64,000 nt of DNA, from the NCBI GenBank assembly GCA_018907035.1, contig JACCIC010000375.1, positions 55,730 to 119,729 of the forward strand. Direction: 5' to 3'. Every line of letters begins with the position of its first letter. Positions within the stretch are counted from its first letter, which is position 1. This DNA comes from Sycobia sp. Sy_11 (taxonomy: Eukaryota > Arthropoda > Insecta > Hymenoptera > Epichrysomallidae). Of this stretch, positions 48,371 through 59,157 are shown piece after piece. A program made the translations under genes and the position numbers. The notes beneath the pieces were generated by a model that worked only from the letters and a program-made list of their open reading frames with translations, was not told where the DNA came from and searched no databases.

Positions 48371-49105
48371 ACCAATAACAAAATTATGACCATGCCATTG
48401 GCATTGAGTTTGTTTTCGTGATGAGAACATAAGTTGTAAAAACGTTCCACATACGCTTTTAATATGGTGTAAGATTTTATGCATATTGGTAACGCTTACT
48501 TTCGGAAAATTTATTTTGTATATTTGCAGTCTACGACTCTTAGGAAACTTTTATAGCTTTTTTTTTATTACACTTGAAGTACTGTTTTCGGCTATTTAAA
48601 TATGATTTCCGTGATGTCTACGAATGCATCTCTAATGAACGATATGCGGTCAACCAATAAAGAAATTATAGCCTTGCCATTGAAATTGAGGTTATTTTCG
48701 AGCTGAGAATATAAGATGTGAAAACGTTCCACATACGCTTTTCATATGGTGTAAGATTCTATGCATATTCGTGACGCTTGTGTTCGAAAAATTTTATTTT
48801 GTATATTTTCAGTCTACGAGACTCTTAGGAAACTTTTATAGTTTTTTATTACACTTAAATTACTGCTTTCGACTATTTAAATATGATTTCCGTGAACTCC
48901 ACGAATGCTACTCTAATGAACGATGTGCGGCCAAATCAATAACAAAATTATTATCAATTACCATGCAATTAACGTGTAGGTTTTTTCTTGATGAGAACGT
49001 TCCGCATAATCTCCTAATATCATGTAAGATTCTATACATATTGGTTACGTATGATTCCGACAAGTTTATTTTGTATATTTTCACTCGACGAGGCTTTTAG
49101 ACAAC
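48371..49105. repeat. 281-282-bp tandem repeat, about 2.6 units
   Basis: Units start at 48371, 48653 and 48934. Shared blocks include AACGTTCCACATACGCTTTT, TGGTGTAAGATTNTATGCATATT and TATTTAAATATGATTTCCGT. The third unit is truncated. Divergence between units is moderate, so it is not very recent. Confidence 0.9.
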
Positions 49106-49700
49106 GACCTTTTCTTGTAGCTATATAGCATTGGAAAACTCATCATTCCCAGACCCATTTCCACTCGAAAGAAAAGTGAAAGGGACCCCCCCCCTCTAGG
49201 GATACAAGACTGCACGCGTGCGCAAGGGGGAAGGCGGGGGGTGGGGGCAGTGAGCGTGCCCGCTACACAGGTATACGGATTTATGACTTTGATAATCAGT
49301 TTACTGCTAGCGGTTATAGGTGTTTAGATTTATTATTATAGAGAGGAAGAGGTTTATGAGGAAACCGAAAGTGAGAAATCCTTTTCCACATCTCTCATTT
49401 GCTTTTGTAGCGTCTCCGAAATGACCTTATTTTTGACCATTATTTTTTTATAGTGTGGAGATGAAATAGAGTCTATGTAAATTGAGATAGATGAGTGGGA
49501 ATGGGAAATGAATTTCTTGCGATGTTAGTTTCGTATTATTTGTAATTTTAGGAAGGGATTGGGAAGGGAAAGGCTATGATTGGAAACTTATTCAACCAAT
49601 GAGAAAACATTTTTTTTTTTTTTTTGAGCTATGGAAAATGAAGAAGGAGATTTTTTTGAACCAATGAGAGAAGACTTTTCCTTTCTCTGATACTTTGAAA
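49106..49700. other. intergenic, with a G/C-skewed patch
   Basis: A run of ten C at 49185-49196 and a G-rich stretch at 49225-49248 (GGGGGAAGGCGGGGGG, then TGGGGG) that could form a G-quadruplex. CCAATGAG boxes occur at 49597 and 49660 and GATTGG at 49578. The left end of the Polinton-like element could lie here, but I see no terminal repeat. Confidence 0.45.
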
Positions 49701-49702
49701 TT

Positions 49703-49742
49703 GCTTTAAATACCGCGATGAAAGCTGCTTTTGGTCATCTTC
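49703..49742 (+). promoter_or_regulatory. core promoter: TATA-like box and TCATCT start motif
   Basis: TTTAAATA at 49705-49712 is followed 30 bases later by GGTCATCTTCCTGCAGCTTC. The same TCATC plus GCAGCTTCT context is found downstream of a TATAAAA on the minus strand at about 52660-52716. Two CCAAT boxes lie within 120 bases upstream. Confidence 0.5.
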
Positions 49743-49764
49743 CTGCAGCTTCTTTCATCATCAA

Positions 49765-50000
49765 AATGAGAGTAGAAGCAGGAAAAATTGTTGGCAAGAC
49801 GATTGCTAAACAATCGCCACCAATGTCACAGAAGGTGCCGCGTAAATCGATGACAAAAATTCATCGTTTATTCGGCTCCACGGAGAAGACGCATCGGCGT
49901 GAAAAAAGTTCGTTAGAATTATCTGTTGAAAAATTGGAGGGAATGGTGGCGTGCTTAAAGTACGCCGTGATGATCGAAAAATCACTGGACTCGTTTAAGT
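49765..50000 (+). CDS. unrecognised small protein, probable first exon
   Basis: The frame is open from 49718, but the promoter places the start of transcription near 49735, so I take the ATG at 49765 (MRVEAGKIVGKTIAKQ). The product is basic, with SPPMSQKVPRKSMTKIHR, and ends in a hydrophobic helix-like part (LEGMVACLKYAVMIEKSLD). AAGT at 49997-50000 is followed by a consensus donor GTAAGT, and an acceptor TTTTCAG ends at 50421. Splicing gives only a short extension before a stop unless a frame change joined it to the SR-rich frame at 50428. No family recognised; it may belong to the Polinton-like element. Confidence 0.45.
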
Positions 50001-50427
50001 GTAAGTACAATTTTCTTTATTTATTTCATTTATTATTTCTTTTAATTTATTTTATTTTATTCATTATTTATTTCATTATTATTTATATTTATTATTTAAT
50101 TCATTTTTTTTATTATTTATTTTAATTTATTATTATTTATTATGATTTATGATTATTTATTTTGTTATTTATTTTGCTATTTATTTTTATTTAATTTCAT
50201 TCTATATTTCATTATGTAAATTATTTCAATTTATTTATTTTTGATTTTTTTTCTATTTATTTGTTGATTTTTATATAGATTTTTTTTATATTTATTTGTT
50301 GATTTTTATTTCAATTAATTTCATTATTATTTTAATTTATTGATTTTATTCATTATTTATTTTAATTTATTTATTATTTATTGTAATTTATAATTTATTT
50401 AATTTTATATCTTATTTTCAGTTCCAG

Positions 50428-50637
50428 ATGCCACCGAGTTTGGCTAAATATTTTTCAATGAAAATTAAGCAGAAGGTGACAACATCTACATCGCAAAGAT
50501 GTAGCCGCAGTAGAAGTCGTAGCTGCAGCAGTAGTAGCAGTTGCAGCAGTCGCAGCAGCCGTAGTAATAGTGTGTCATCAATTCCAGACGAAAAGAAGAA
50601 ACCAAGAATAATATCCGAGGAAATCATACTCTCATAG
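50428..50637 (+). CDS. small Arg/Ser-rich ORF
   Basis: A 69-residue frame from ATG 50428: MPPSLAKYFSMKIKQK, then a run of SR and SC repeats (CSRSRSRSCSSSSSCSSRSS) and a basic end (DEKKKPRIISEEI). SR-rich or protamine-like proteins bind nucleic acid, but composition alone does not prove function. It starts directly after a splice acceptor region. It is one base out of frame with the upstream exon, so the two may be parts of one broken gene. 50001-50421 is AT-rich intron-like sequence. Confidence 0.35.
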   Translation: MPPSLAKYFSMKIKQKVTTSTSQRCSRSRSRSCSSSSSCSSRSSRSNSVSSIPDEKKKPRIISEEIILS

Positions 50638-50831
50638 AGAAAATAAAAAAAAATGTATGTAATAAAAATAATAAATAAAAAATATAAATATTATAATAAA
50701 TAAAAAATATAAATATTATAATAAATAAAAATAAATATTTTTTTAATATTCATCCTTAATCACATACTATTTCTAATATAATTATATATTGAAGAATTGA
50801 AAAATATATTTAGTTTTAGAAGAATAAAATA

Positions 50832-50865
<34 letters not shown>

Positions 50866-51062
50866 AAATTCAAATTTAAGAATGTAATTATCAATATACT
50901 TTTATAGTAGTTGTATAATAAATAAATAAAACATTATTTAAAGGAATCTGTTTTTTATCTATCTATCCATACTCTAATATAATATATAATAATGTATAAA
51001 ATAAATGTATTATAATATACTATAATTTAGAAGTTAAAATATTAATTTGGAATTTTTTCAGG
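50638..51062. other. AT-rich, no gene
   Basis: Includes an A run of more than 25 bases at about 50837-50863 and repeated AATAAATAAAAA. Nothing else seen. Confidence 0.6.
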
Positions 51063-51245
51063 TTTTTCGGACTTAAAAATTTTTCGGCATTTTCGGACTT
51101 AGAATTTTTCGTAATTTTCGGACTTAGAATTTTTCATCATCTTCGGACTTAGGCTTTTCTGACCTAGATTTTTCTTGCGATTTTTAACCTTTGAAATAGT
51201 TCGTATTTTTCAGACTTTGAATTTTTTCGTGTTTCTCGAACTTCA
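51063..51245. repeat. degenerate TTCGGACTTAGAATTTTT minisatellite
   Basis: About seven diverged units around the core TTTTCGGACTTAGAATTTTT between 51063 and 51245, spaced about 20-35 bases apart. 51246-51669 after it shows no recognised gene. Confidence 0.75.
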
Positions 51246-51669
51246 TCTTGTACGTGTTAACTAACTTCGTATACCCGACTTATATCTGATTCCCATAGAT
51301 AGTTTATTAATATACTTTTACAGTATTATAATAAATAATACCATATTTAAAGGAAACTGTTTTTTCATATCGAAAAACCTATCCATACTCTCATAATTTA
51401 TAATAATGTATATGATTAACTACTATATTAATTTTTTTTTATGTTAATATACAATTTATTATGTAGATAACTTTTTTATGAATATATTGTTGATAATATA
51501 AATTTATATTATTGAAAATTAATAAAATTTTAATCAAATATATTTATTGTCATGAAAGGAAAATTATTTTAAGTCATGATTTTATTTATAAATTCATTTT
51601 ATTAATATTATTTTTTATAGTAATATACATTTCATTATATTCTTATCCAATTTCGTCTCGCCCATTCTT

Positions 51670-52634
51670 TCAACTCAAATAATTTTGTAACCATGTGCGT
51701 ATTATCAAGACGTTACGGATTGCACACATTGGTAAATGTCTCATACACAATTGATGGTTTTCACACAGCACATATGAACCTACACTCTGCATTGATTGTA
51801 ATGAAGGACAATGCAACTCCTCCACATCCGATATAATTCTGGAATTAAATTTTTTTTTTTTTTTAGAAAAAATGCGAAAAAGTATTATGAAAGTATGAGA
51901 AAAGTATGAGAAAGTATGAAAAAAGTATGAGAAAAGTATAAAAAAGTATAATAAAAGTATGAAAAAGTATGAAAAAGTATAAAAAAGTATCATAAAAGTA
52001 TGAAAAAGTATGAGATAAGTATGAGAAAGTATAAAAAAGTATGATAAAAGAATGAAAAAGTATGAAAAAGTATAAAAAAGTATCATAAAAGTATGAGAAA
52101 GTATGAGAAAAGTATAAAGAAAGTATGATAAAAGTATGATAAAAGTATGAAAAAGTATGAACAAAGATAAACAATTATAATAAGCGTATAAATATATATA
52201 TATATACATCAAGATGATTGTAAAAGTATAAAAATTACTTACATATTTGGTAGAAAGTGTGATAACCATTCCTTCTTGTCTCGCCCCTTCACATACAATT
52301 TTTACACTCCAGAGCAACAAATGTCTAATGTCCTTTTGAGTCGGTGATAAGGAATATCGCCAGAATCCCATTCAATTCCATGATATTCACGTTGCAGCCA
52401 GTCTACTGTTTTTTTTTCACTCCAAGTTAATTCGCTCCGTGGAAATGGGGACTTAAAGAGGTACACGGTGGGCAGTGCGCCTTTTTCTAAACTCAGCAAA
52501 CTAAACTCTTTTAAAATAAAGCTTTGCGGGCCACTTGTTTGGAATCCCTGTATGTCGCAGAGGAATACTTTATCTTCCGAACATTTCAAGATATTTTTTC
52601 TAAAAACAACCTCATATTGTCGTACTCTTGACAT
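51670..52634 (-). pseudogene. Polinton-associated-type protein, two exons, one stop
   Basis: Exon 1 runs 52634-52243 on minus (MSRVRQYEVVFRKNILKC, WLQREYHGIEWDSGDIPYHR, then LYVKGRDKKEWLSHFLPN). An in-frame TAA sits at about 52301-52303 just before KLYVKG. The exon ends at a consensus donor (GTAAGT, 52242-52237). An acceptor TTTAATTCCAG leads into exon 2 at 51838 (DVEELHCPSLQSM, then CENHQLCMRHLPMCAIRNVL), stopping at 51670. Splicing preserves the frame. The C-terminal CxH/C pattern looks like a small metal-binding region. I do not recognise a named family; it is divergent from the PolB gene across a shared promoter region, which argues it belongs to the same element. Confidence 0.6.
51880..52165. 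repeat. (AGTATGAAAA)n-like repeat inside the intron
   Basis: About 26 irregular units of AGTATGAAAA, AGTATAAAAA and AGTATGAGAA fill most of the 404-bp intron (51839-52242). The minus-strand frames here (FILFHTFIILFYTFS) are an artefact of this repeat. Confidence 0.9.
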
Positions 52635-53279
52635 TATGCACTTCTATACACTTATTTTAGAAGCTGGAGTGATGACAAGAAATGTAAAGTTTCGTGCTCA
52701 CATTCTCATTTTATATCAAGATTCTCCGCCTCCCGAAATTAGCCACTCTTTTACGATTGGTTGAGTAAAAAACATCAATATAGGTGCGTCTGGGTGAAGG
52801 AAGGTCAGTTTATTTAGTTTGTACTTTGATTAGAGGGAACGCTTATGCTTGTATGTAGGAGAGGGAACGCAATGATCTGATTGGACGAACGTAATCGAAG
52901 ACATTCATGTTGTCCTACCGCTCACACAGAAAACACTTTCCCAATTGGTTGCTAAAAAAAAGACAGGTGATGGTCTGTGATGATGGCGGGAAGACGATAT
53001 ATCCCTCCTCCCGATTTTAAAGCACAGTTTAGTGTTTTCATCACACTCAATATTCTCCGTTCACCTCTGATTTCTCCTTCCACTTCTTTACTTTCCTTTA
53101 AAAGAGGCCAATTTTCTTGAAAGAACACACTCGCTGCAACGCAGTCACATAAGTTCAGTTTAAATTTTTCTCTTTTGTGATTCTCTTAATTTTTTTGTCT
53201 AAATTTATATCGCAGTAAAGAAGTTTGTTGGTGACTTTATTCTTTTTTTACTAGTTTAACAGTAAACATAAAAGTGAAA
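52635..53279. promoter_or_regulatory. divergent promoter region between the minus gene and PolB
   Basis: On minus, TATAAAA at about 52709-52715 precedes a TCATCACTCCAGCTTCT start context at 52660-52676. On plus, TTTTAAAG at 53014-53021 precedes TTTTCATCACACTCA at 53036-53050. Several ATTGG/CCAAT boxes lie between (52751, 52880, 52930). The two start contexts resemble each other and the one at 49735. Confidence 0.5.
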
Positions 53280-56200
53280 ATGGCTTCAATTGCATCTATC
53301 GAACGTCTTGTGCAACTTTACCGTGGAATTTTAGAAAGTGTGCACATGTGCAGTAAAGATGATATTCGTTATTGGCTAGCTATGGCTGATTTATCCATAA
53401 AGGAAGTGAGGGAAAAAATGGAAGACATTAATCTTTCTCGAGGAGAAAAGCAAAAGTGTTCAACATGCTTTGTTAACATTTCGTGTATACAAGCAGGACT
53501 TGAATGGCACCTTCATCATGGAGGAAGTCTTAACTCTGACGAGACAGAAGCTAAGGTGGAATGGCGTGATGTCCAATCTGCGTTTAAAAATCGAATTAGG
53601 TCTGGTGTAGTTGTAATTTGAATCATGTAGACATTCTTAGCTTCTTAACTGACGCCGAAAAGATCTTTCAAAATAAGGTGAAAGCATGCTTAGAAGAATT
53701 TAGTGCAATCAAAGTAAATTCTGATTTCATGTCACAGTTTGCCGTACAGAAAAATGGTGAGGAATTGAAATATTTTATATGATATGAAATATTTTACGAC
53801 ACAGAGTGCTACAGTTTACCTGTCCACCGATTTACTGAAATGGTTTGAGGAATATATTAGGAATCCTCTTCTTGCACATTTGGAAGAGTTTCAGGAAAAG
53901 GATTCAGGATGGACCTTGAAAAGTATTATAAGTCTATGCATCAACATGAAAAAATTTTCTCCTCACAAGGGCAGATCATATATACCTCTTCCGAAGTTCA
54001 TAATATCCAAAAAGGCATGTGTTAATGTTCGTAATAGTGATAATCAGTGCTTTAAATATGCTATACTTTCAGCTTTATATCCTAATGTAATTAATCCTCA
54101 AAGAGTCCAGAATTATTATCAGTATACGAATGAATTGAACTTTGATGATATTGAATTTCCAGTTAAACTGAAAGATGTTGCAAAATTCGAAAAATTAAAT
54201 ATTATTTCTGTAAAGGTGTATATGCTTAGAAAGATTGGACAGAAATATGAGGTAGCACCTTGTCACATTACATCCAATAAGCAGGAGAAACATGTAAACC
54301 TTCTCCTCATTCAAGATTACTACATCGATGAATTCGAAGAAAATAATATTCATGATGATAATGCTAGCTCGCCAAAATACCATTATGTTTGGATTAAAAA
54401 TTTGTCTAGACTTTTAAGCTCACAACTGAATAAAGCCCATGCAAAATCATTTCATTGCGAAAGGTGTTTACAAATTTTTTATAATGAAGAGAAGCTGAAA
54501 AATCACGAATACTATTGTAAGAATATGAGCGAATGCAGAATCAATTTGCCAAATAATTCCAATAATATTCTTAAATTTGAAGAACATAAAAAGAGTGAGA
54601 AAGTGCCATTTGTCATTTATGCAGATTTCGAATGTCTGTTGCAGCCTACTCAGAATGAGAACGCTTTTCAGCGTCACGAAGCATATAGCATTGGATATTA
54701 TTTAAAATGTAGTTATGATGACAAATTGTCGGCTTACAAATCGTATAGACAGAAGAGTACAGATGACGAGACACCTGCACAGTGGTTTGTTCGTGAACTC
54801 AAATCCATTGGAGAGCATATCGATCGACTCTATAAGACACCAAAACCAATGAATCTAACTGATCTTGAAGAATTACAATTTCGATGGTCGTCTGTTTGTC
54901 ATATATGTGGCAATAAATTTGAAAAGGATCAACTTCCTGTACGAGATCATTGCCATCTTACAGGACGGTATGTTTATTAGATTGTTTTATAATTTATTCA
55001 ATATTTTAGATAAAAAGAAAAAAACAATAATTTTTTTTTCTCTCCAGTTTCAGAGGAGCAGCTCATAATTCATGTAACTTGAATTATAAAGACTCGAGGT
55101 TTATTCCTGTTATTTTTCATAATCTTAATTATGATACACACTTTATTTTAAAAGAAATTGGTACGTCTTCGTTGATGAAAGGTCGAGTTTCTCTAATACC
55201 CCACAACAAAGAAAAGTATATTTCATTTACAAAGTTCATAGATGGTTGTGATGTTAGTTTTAGATTTATTGATTCATGGCGATTTTTACCATCATCTTTA
55301 GAAAAATTAGCATCATATCTACAAAATGTACCATTAGCTGTAAAGGAATTTGAATTAGATGGATTTTCAAATGAAAATATTCATCTTCTTAGGCGGAAAG
55401 GCATATTTCCATACGATTTCGTAGATGGATTAGATAAATTAAACTGTAGAAAACTGCCAGAGAAAAACGAATTTTAAAACCAATTAACCGATTCACATAT
55501 TACCGATGAAGACTACATGCATGCTGTTCAAGTATGGGATAGATTCAATATCACAACTTTAGGAGAATATTCCGACTTATATTTAAAAACAGATGTTTTA
55601 CTGTTAGCTGATGTCTTTGAAAGTTTTCGAGAAACATCTATTGAAGCCTACGGCTTATGCCCTGCTCACTTTTACACAACTCCCGGCTTGACATTTGCAG
55701 CAGCTCTTAAAATGACAAAAGTTGAATTGGAACTTCTAACAGATATTGATATGTTATTATTCATCGAATCAGGCATTCGAGGAGGAATAAGCCAGTGCTG
55801 TAATCGATATGCGAAGGCAAATAATCCGTATATGGGTTCGTCATACGATAAAAACAAGAGAAAAAAAACACTTTTATATTATGATATTAATAATTTATAT
55901 GGATGGGCGATGGCACAACATCTGCCAACGGGAAAATTTAAATGGATTGACTATGAATCCAATCCAGATTTTTTCAATGCTCCAGCAGATTCAGATATAG
56001 GCTATATTGCTGAGGTATATTTAGAGTATCCTGAAGAAATTCATGATGAACATCGTGATTTACCTTTCTGTGCAGAGCATCGTACACCTCCAGGCTCATC
56101 GCAGAAGTAACTTCTCACTACTTTGGACGATAAGAAAAGATATGTTATTCACTACCGAACACTCAAACAGGCACTGGAAATGGTCTTCGGCTAAAAAAGG

Positions 56201-57603
56201 TATATAGAATTTTGAGTTTTGAGCAAAAACCATGGCTTAAACCATACATAGAGTTTAATACAGAAAAGAGGAAACGAGCAAAGAATGAATTTGAAAAACT
56301 CTTTTACAAACTTTTAATTAATGCAGTTTATGGAAAATGCATCGGGAGAGAAAAATCTCGTGTGGATGTACGATTAGTGAATAAATTTACAGGTCGATAT
56401 GGAGCAGAAGCACGTATAGTTTTACCCAATTTTCATAGCTGTGCAATTTTCGATGAAAATTTGGTTGCTATACAGCTCAAAAAGACAAGTGTTACAATTA
56501 AAAAACCTATATACATTGGTCTTTGCATTCTGGACTTATCGAAGACACTAGTTTATGATTTTCACTACTCTTATATGAAAAAGCGAGTGGGAGAAAAATG
56601 TAAACTGTTATATACTGACACCGACAGTTGGATATACGAAGTGGAAGACATTGATATGTATAAAATTATGAAAGAAGATATTCACAGATTTGATACTTCT
56701 GACTATGATGAAAATAATCCGTATGGAATACCTCGATCAAATAAAAAAATACCAGGATTAATGAAGGACGAATGTAATGGAAAAATTATGATGGAATTTA
56801 TTGGTTTACGGAGCAAAATGTATAGTATTTAAGTGGATGGAGGAGAAATAGTAAAAAAAGATAAAGGTATAAAATCGAATGTTGTAAAGAAGACAATTAC
56901 ATTTGAAGATTATCGGAAATGTCTTGATGACCTGGTCATTATACATCGCGAGCAGTGTAACATCCGTTCTAAATTACATATAGTATATACTGAAAAACAG
57001 AAAAAAATTGCTTTGAAAAAAAGTCCATATGATGATAAAAGATTCTTACTAACAAATAGTACAGATACGTTACCGTGGGGGCACTATAGAATTATGGAAG
57101 AACAGATGGCACAAGCTGCATGTGAAATAGAGAGGGAAATATTAAACGAAGCAAGTCATCCAAAAGAGGGAGACATCGAGATAAAGAACGCTTACAATGA
57201 GACTAATGAAAGAGCTGTGGAAGTGGGGATATATAGTGATGTAGAAGAACTAAGACATGAAGTCAGTAATAAATCTAGAGTGACCTGTGTAGAAGTGCAT
57301 GCAGAAGAGAGGGGGAATATCGAAACGAATGAAAATAGAGTGACACGGGAGGAGGTAACGCTTTATAGCAGTGAAGGCGAACCAATCACCATTGAATATG
57401 ATGTATCACTTGAAGTAATGAACGAATGGAATCCTGAAGAAACTTTGACAATGCTGGAGGGGATAAGCTCAATAGAAAGGGAAAAAGTTGAAGTGGGGAA
57501 TAAGCTATATGAAGAGACCGATGATGATGAAGAGTTCATTCGAGCAGTTGAAGAAGTCGAACGAAACTACTCACCTCCTCAAAAGAAAACAAGACTCAAC
57601 TAA
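53280..57603 (+). pseudogene. protein-primed family B DNA polymerase (PolB), damaged
   Basis: Replicates the element. In order: an N-terminal segment from ATG 53280 with a CSTC and HLHH zinc-like pattern; a conserved Polinton region (NSDNQCFKYAILSALYP, KHVNLLLI, IKNLSRLLSSQ); a C2H2 finger (FHCERCLQIF, HEYYC); Exo I (IYADFECLL); an HNH-like CHICGNKF/RDHCHLTGR; Exo II (NLNYD); Exo III (YSDLYLKTD); Pol motif A (DINNLYGWAM), motif B (KLLINAVYGKC) and motif C (YTDTDS); then an acidic tail ending in a basic PPQKKTRLN. An 80-bp intron splits it at 54968. Lesions: a frameshift near 53605, a 19-bp duplication at 53768-53805, stops at 55475, 56106 and 56830, and a frameshift near 56183. The catalytic residues themselves remain readable. 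Confidence 0.92.
54968..55047 (+). other. 80-bp spliceosomal intron in PolB
   Basis: It begins GTATGT and ends TCTCTCCAG after a T-rich tract. Removal joins the HNH-like histidine region (HCHLTGR) in frame with the sequence before Exo II (RGAAHNSCNLNY). Without removal the frame closes at a TAG inside the intron. The phase arithmetic agrees: two bases of the codon lie before, one after. Confidence 0.85.
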
Positions 57604-57709
57604 TTCTCAAGGTAAAATTTAAGTTTATATTCTCTAAAAAAAAAAAAAAAAAACAAACAAAGAATTATATTCATAATTTTAATTTATTCATTTCTTTTTG
57701 TTATATAGA

Positions 57710-58015
57710 ATGGATCTAGCTACTTTAAATAAAATTGCCGAGAGCGAGTTCCTGCCGACGAAGAAATGTACAGAATTGGAGAAAAATAAGCAGTATATGG
57801 CAACTGCTCTCAAGCTAGTTACGACTCGATATGGTGCGAAAATTATAGCAGAACTTGACGATAGTTTTCAAATATTTTTACCACAGAAGATATCGTCAGC
57901 AATATTAAAGGACCAAGAATTTTTCGAAAATCTAGCAAACACTGCAAATAAACGATGTTTATTTTTACTTTATCAAGGCGGAAGTTGTTTTAAATTTGAT
58001 AAATGTACTTCTTAA
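57710..58015 (+). CDS. small conserved-looking Polinton protein
   Basis: 101 residues from ATG 57710 (MDLATLNKIAESEFLPTKKC), which follows an acceptor-like TTGTTATATAG. A donor-like CAAGGTAAAA at about 57609 suggests a short upstream intron in the 5' leader. The central LKLVTTRYGAKIIAELDDSF and FQIFLPQKISSAI give alternating beta-strand-like segments, and the end is LLYQGGSCFKFDKC. It might be a small beta-barrel nucleic-acid-binding protein, but that is inference. The frame is undamaged. It converges with the integrase gene; AATAAA near 58027 could end transcription. Confidence 0.65.
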   Translation: MDLATLNKIAESEFLPTKKCTELEKNKQYMATALKLVTTRYGAKIIAELDDSFQIFLPQKISSAILKDQEFFENLANTANKRCLFLLYQGGSCFKFDKCTS

Positions 58016-58227
58016 GAAAGAATACAATAAATATATTTCATGTTAAAAAAAAAAAATCGTTTATTTTTCAAATAATGATATACATGTATGCATAATAATT
58101 ACATAAATAAATCAGATTATAAAAATATTGCAATGCTGTTTTCTTATTTACTGAAAAACTAATGTCCTTAAACCTATTCTTACATAAATTAGTATTATTT
58201 ATAAATTTGATTTATAACATAATTAAA

Positions 58228-59157
58228 TTAAAAAACTTCATTTTTATCTATCCAACTATTATGTTCACTATTGAATCCTAGCCACTTTACGTATACGCGA
58301 TTACCAGTTTTCTTTAATACTTTTTCAACTAGATAAATTTCAGGATACTTAGTTTTTTGCATTTCACTCTCATAAAAGCCACCAGAGACAGGTTTATCAT
58401 AATAGTCTTTAATGTGATAGGTTATTGGATTAGTCTTTATAACTCTTGTTATTGTAAAAATTTCAGTTGACCAGTTTGGTGTATATCCTTTTTCAAAAAT
58501 ATTTTTTATTTTACTTATTCGTACATTATCTCCTACTTTGTATTTTGCTTTTTTCATATTCATATTTTCGATTGGAAAATGCTTTTTTATCTCTTCTGCA
58601 TTTCTTTTGGTTACATTTGAAGGCTCAATTCCTATTGTTCGATGCTTTCTTGAATTATAAACTTCGAGTAAATCTGGTAGGATATCCATCCATTTATAGT
58701 TTCCCTGCTTACTGAATTGTATCCACATTGCATTTTTTAACGTTCTATTAAATCGTTCACATATGCTTGCATGAAGATTACTGTGCGAAGAATATAGATT
58801 TATTTTATACTTTTTCATGAGATTTTGAAAGTGAGAATTGTAAAATTCTTTTCCTTGATCAGTTTGTAGATTAGATGGTACTCGTCCTTGTTTCAATATC
58901 TCATTCATAGCCTTAGTAACATCATTGCCACTCTTTGACCTTACTGGAATGGCCCATGCAAATTTTGAAAATATATCAATGACACTGATTAAATAACGAA
59001 AACCTTTATTGTCCTTCGAGAAAGGAATCATTTCTACAAGATCAGCTTGCCATGTCTCATCTATTGTACGTATATCATATTTTCTTCGCTCATATCTACG
59101 ACGTACTGGTTTGTGCAACTCTTCAACCACTTTTTCGCGGTACATATTTTTTTTCAA
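58228..59157 (-). CDS. Polinton RVE-family integrase with chromodomain
   Basis: 309 residues, undamaged. The core shows the DDE triad: WQADLVEM, LQTDQGKEFYN and ICERFNRTLKNAM. After a basic linker (KYKVGDNVRISK) the C-terminus carries a chromodomain-like EKVLKKTGNRVYVKWLGF with NSWI at the end; chromodomains can guide integration to chromatin marks. It would cut and join element ends to host DNA. The first 35 bases overlap the 3' end of the fibre-like gene on the same strand. There is no N-terminal HHCC zinc region, either because it is lost or because translation began upstream in the overlapping gene. Confidence 0.92.
   Translation of the reverse strand: MKKNMYREKVVEELHKPVRRRYERRKYDIRTIDETWQADLVEMIPFSKDNKGFRYLISVIDIFSKFAWAIPVRSKSGNDVTKAMNEILKQGRVPSNLQTDQGKEFYNSHFQNLMKKYKINLYSSHSNLHASICERFNRTLKNAMWIQFSKQGNYKWMDILPDLLEVYNSRKHRTIGIEPSNVTKRNAEEIKKHFPIENMNMKKAKYKVGDNVRISKIKNIFEKGYTPNWSTEIFTITRVIKTNPITYHIKDYYDKPVSGGFYESEMQKTKYPEIYLVEKVLKKTGNRVYVKWLGFNSEHNSWIDKNEVF

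Noticed and set aside
49185..49260. G-rich stretch as a Polinton end or regulatory quadruplex
   Set aside because: Four clean G tracts with short loops are not clearly present and no inverted partner is visible in the window.
51670..52240. Long minus-strand Phe/Ile/Leu-rich frames (membrane-like)
   Set aside because: They translate the AGTATGAAAA repeat inside an intron.
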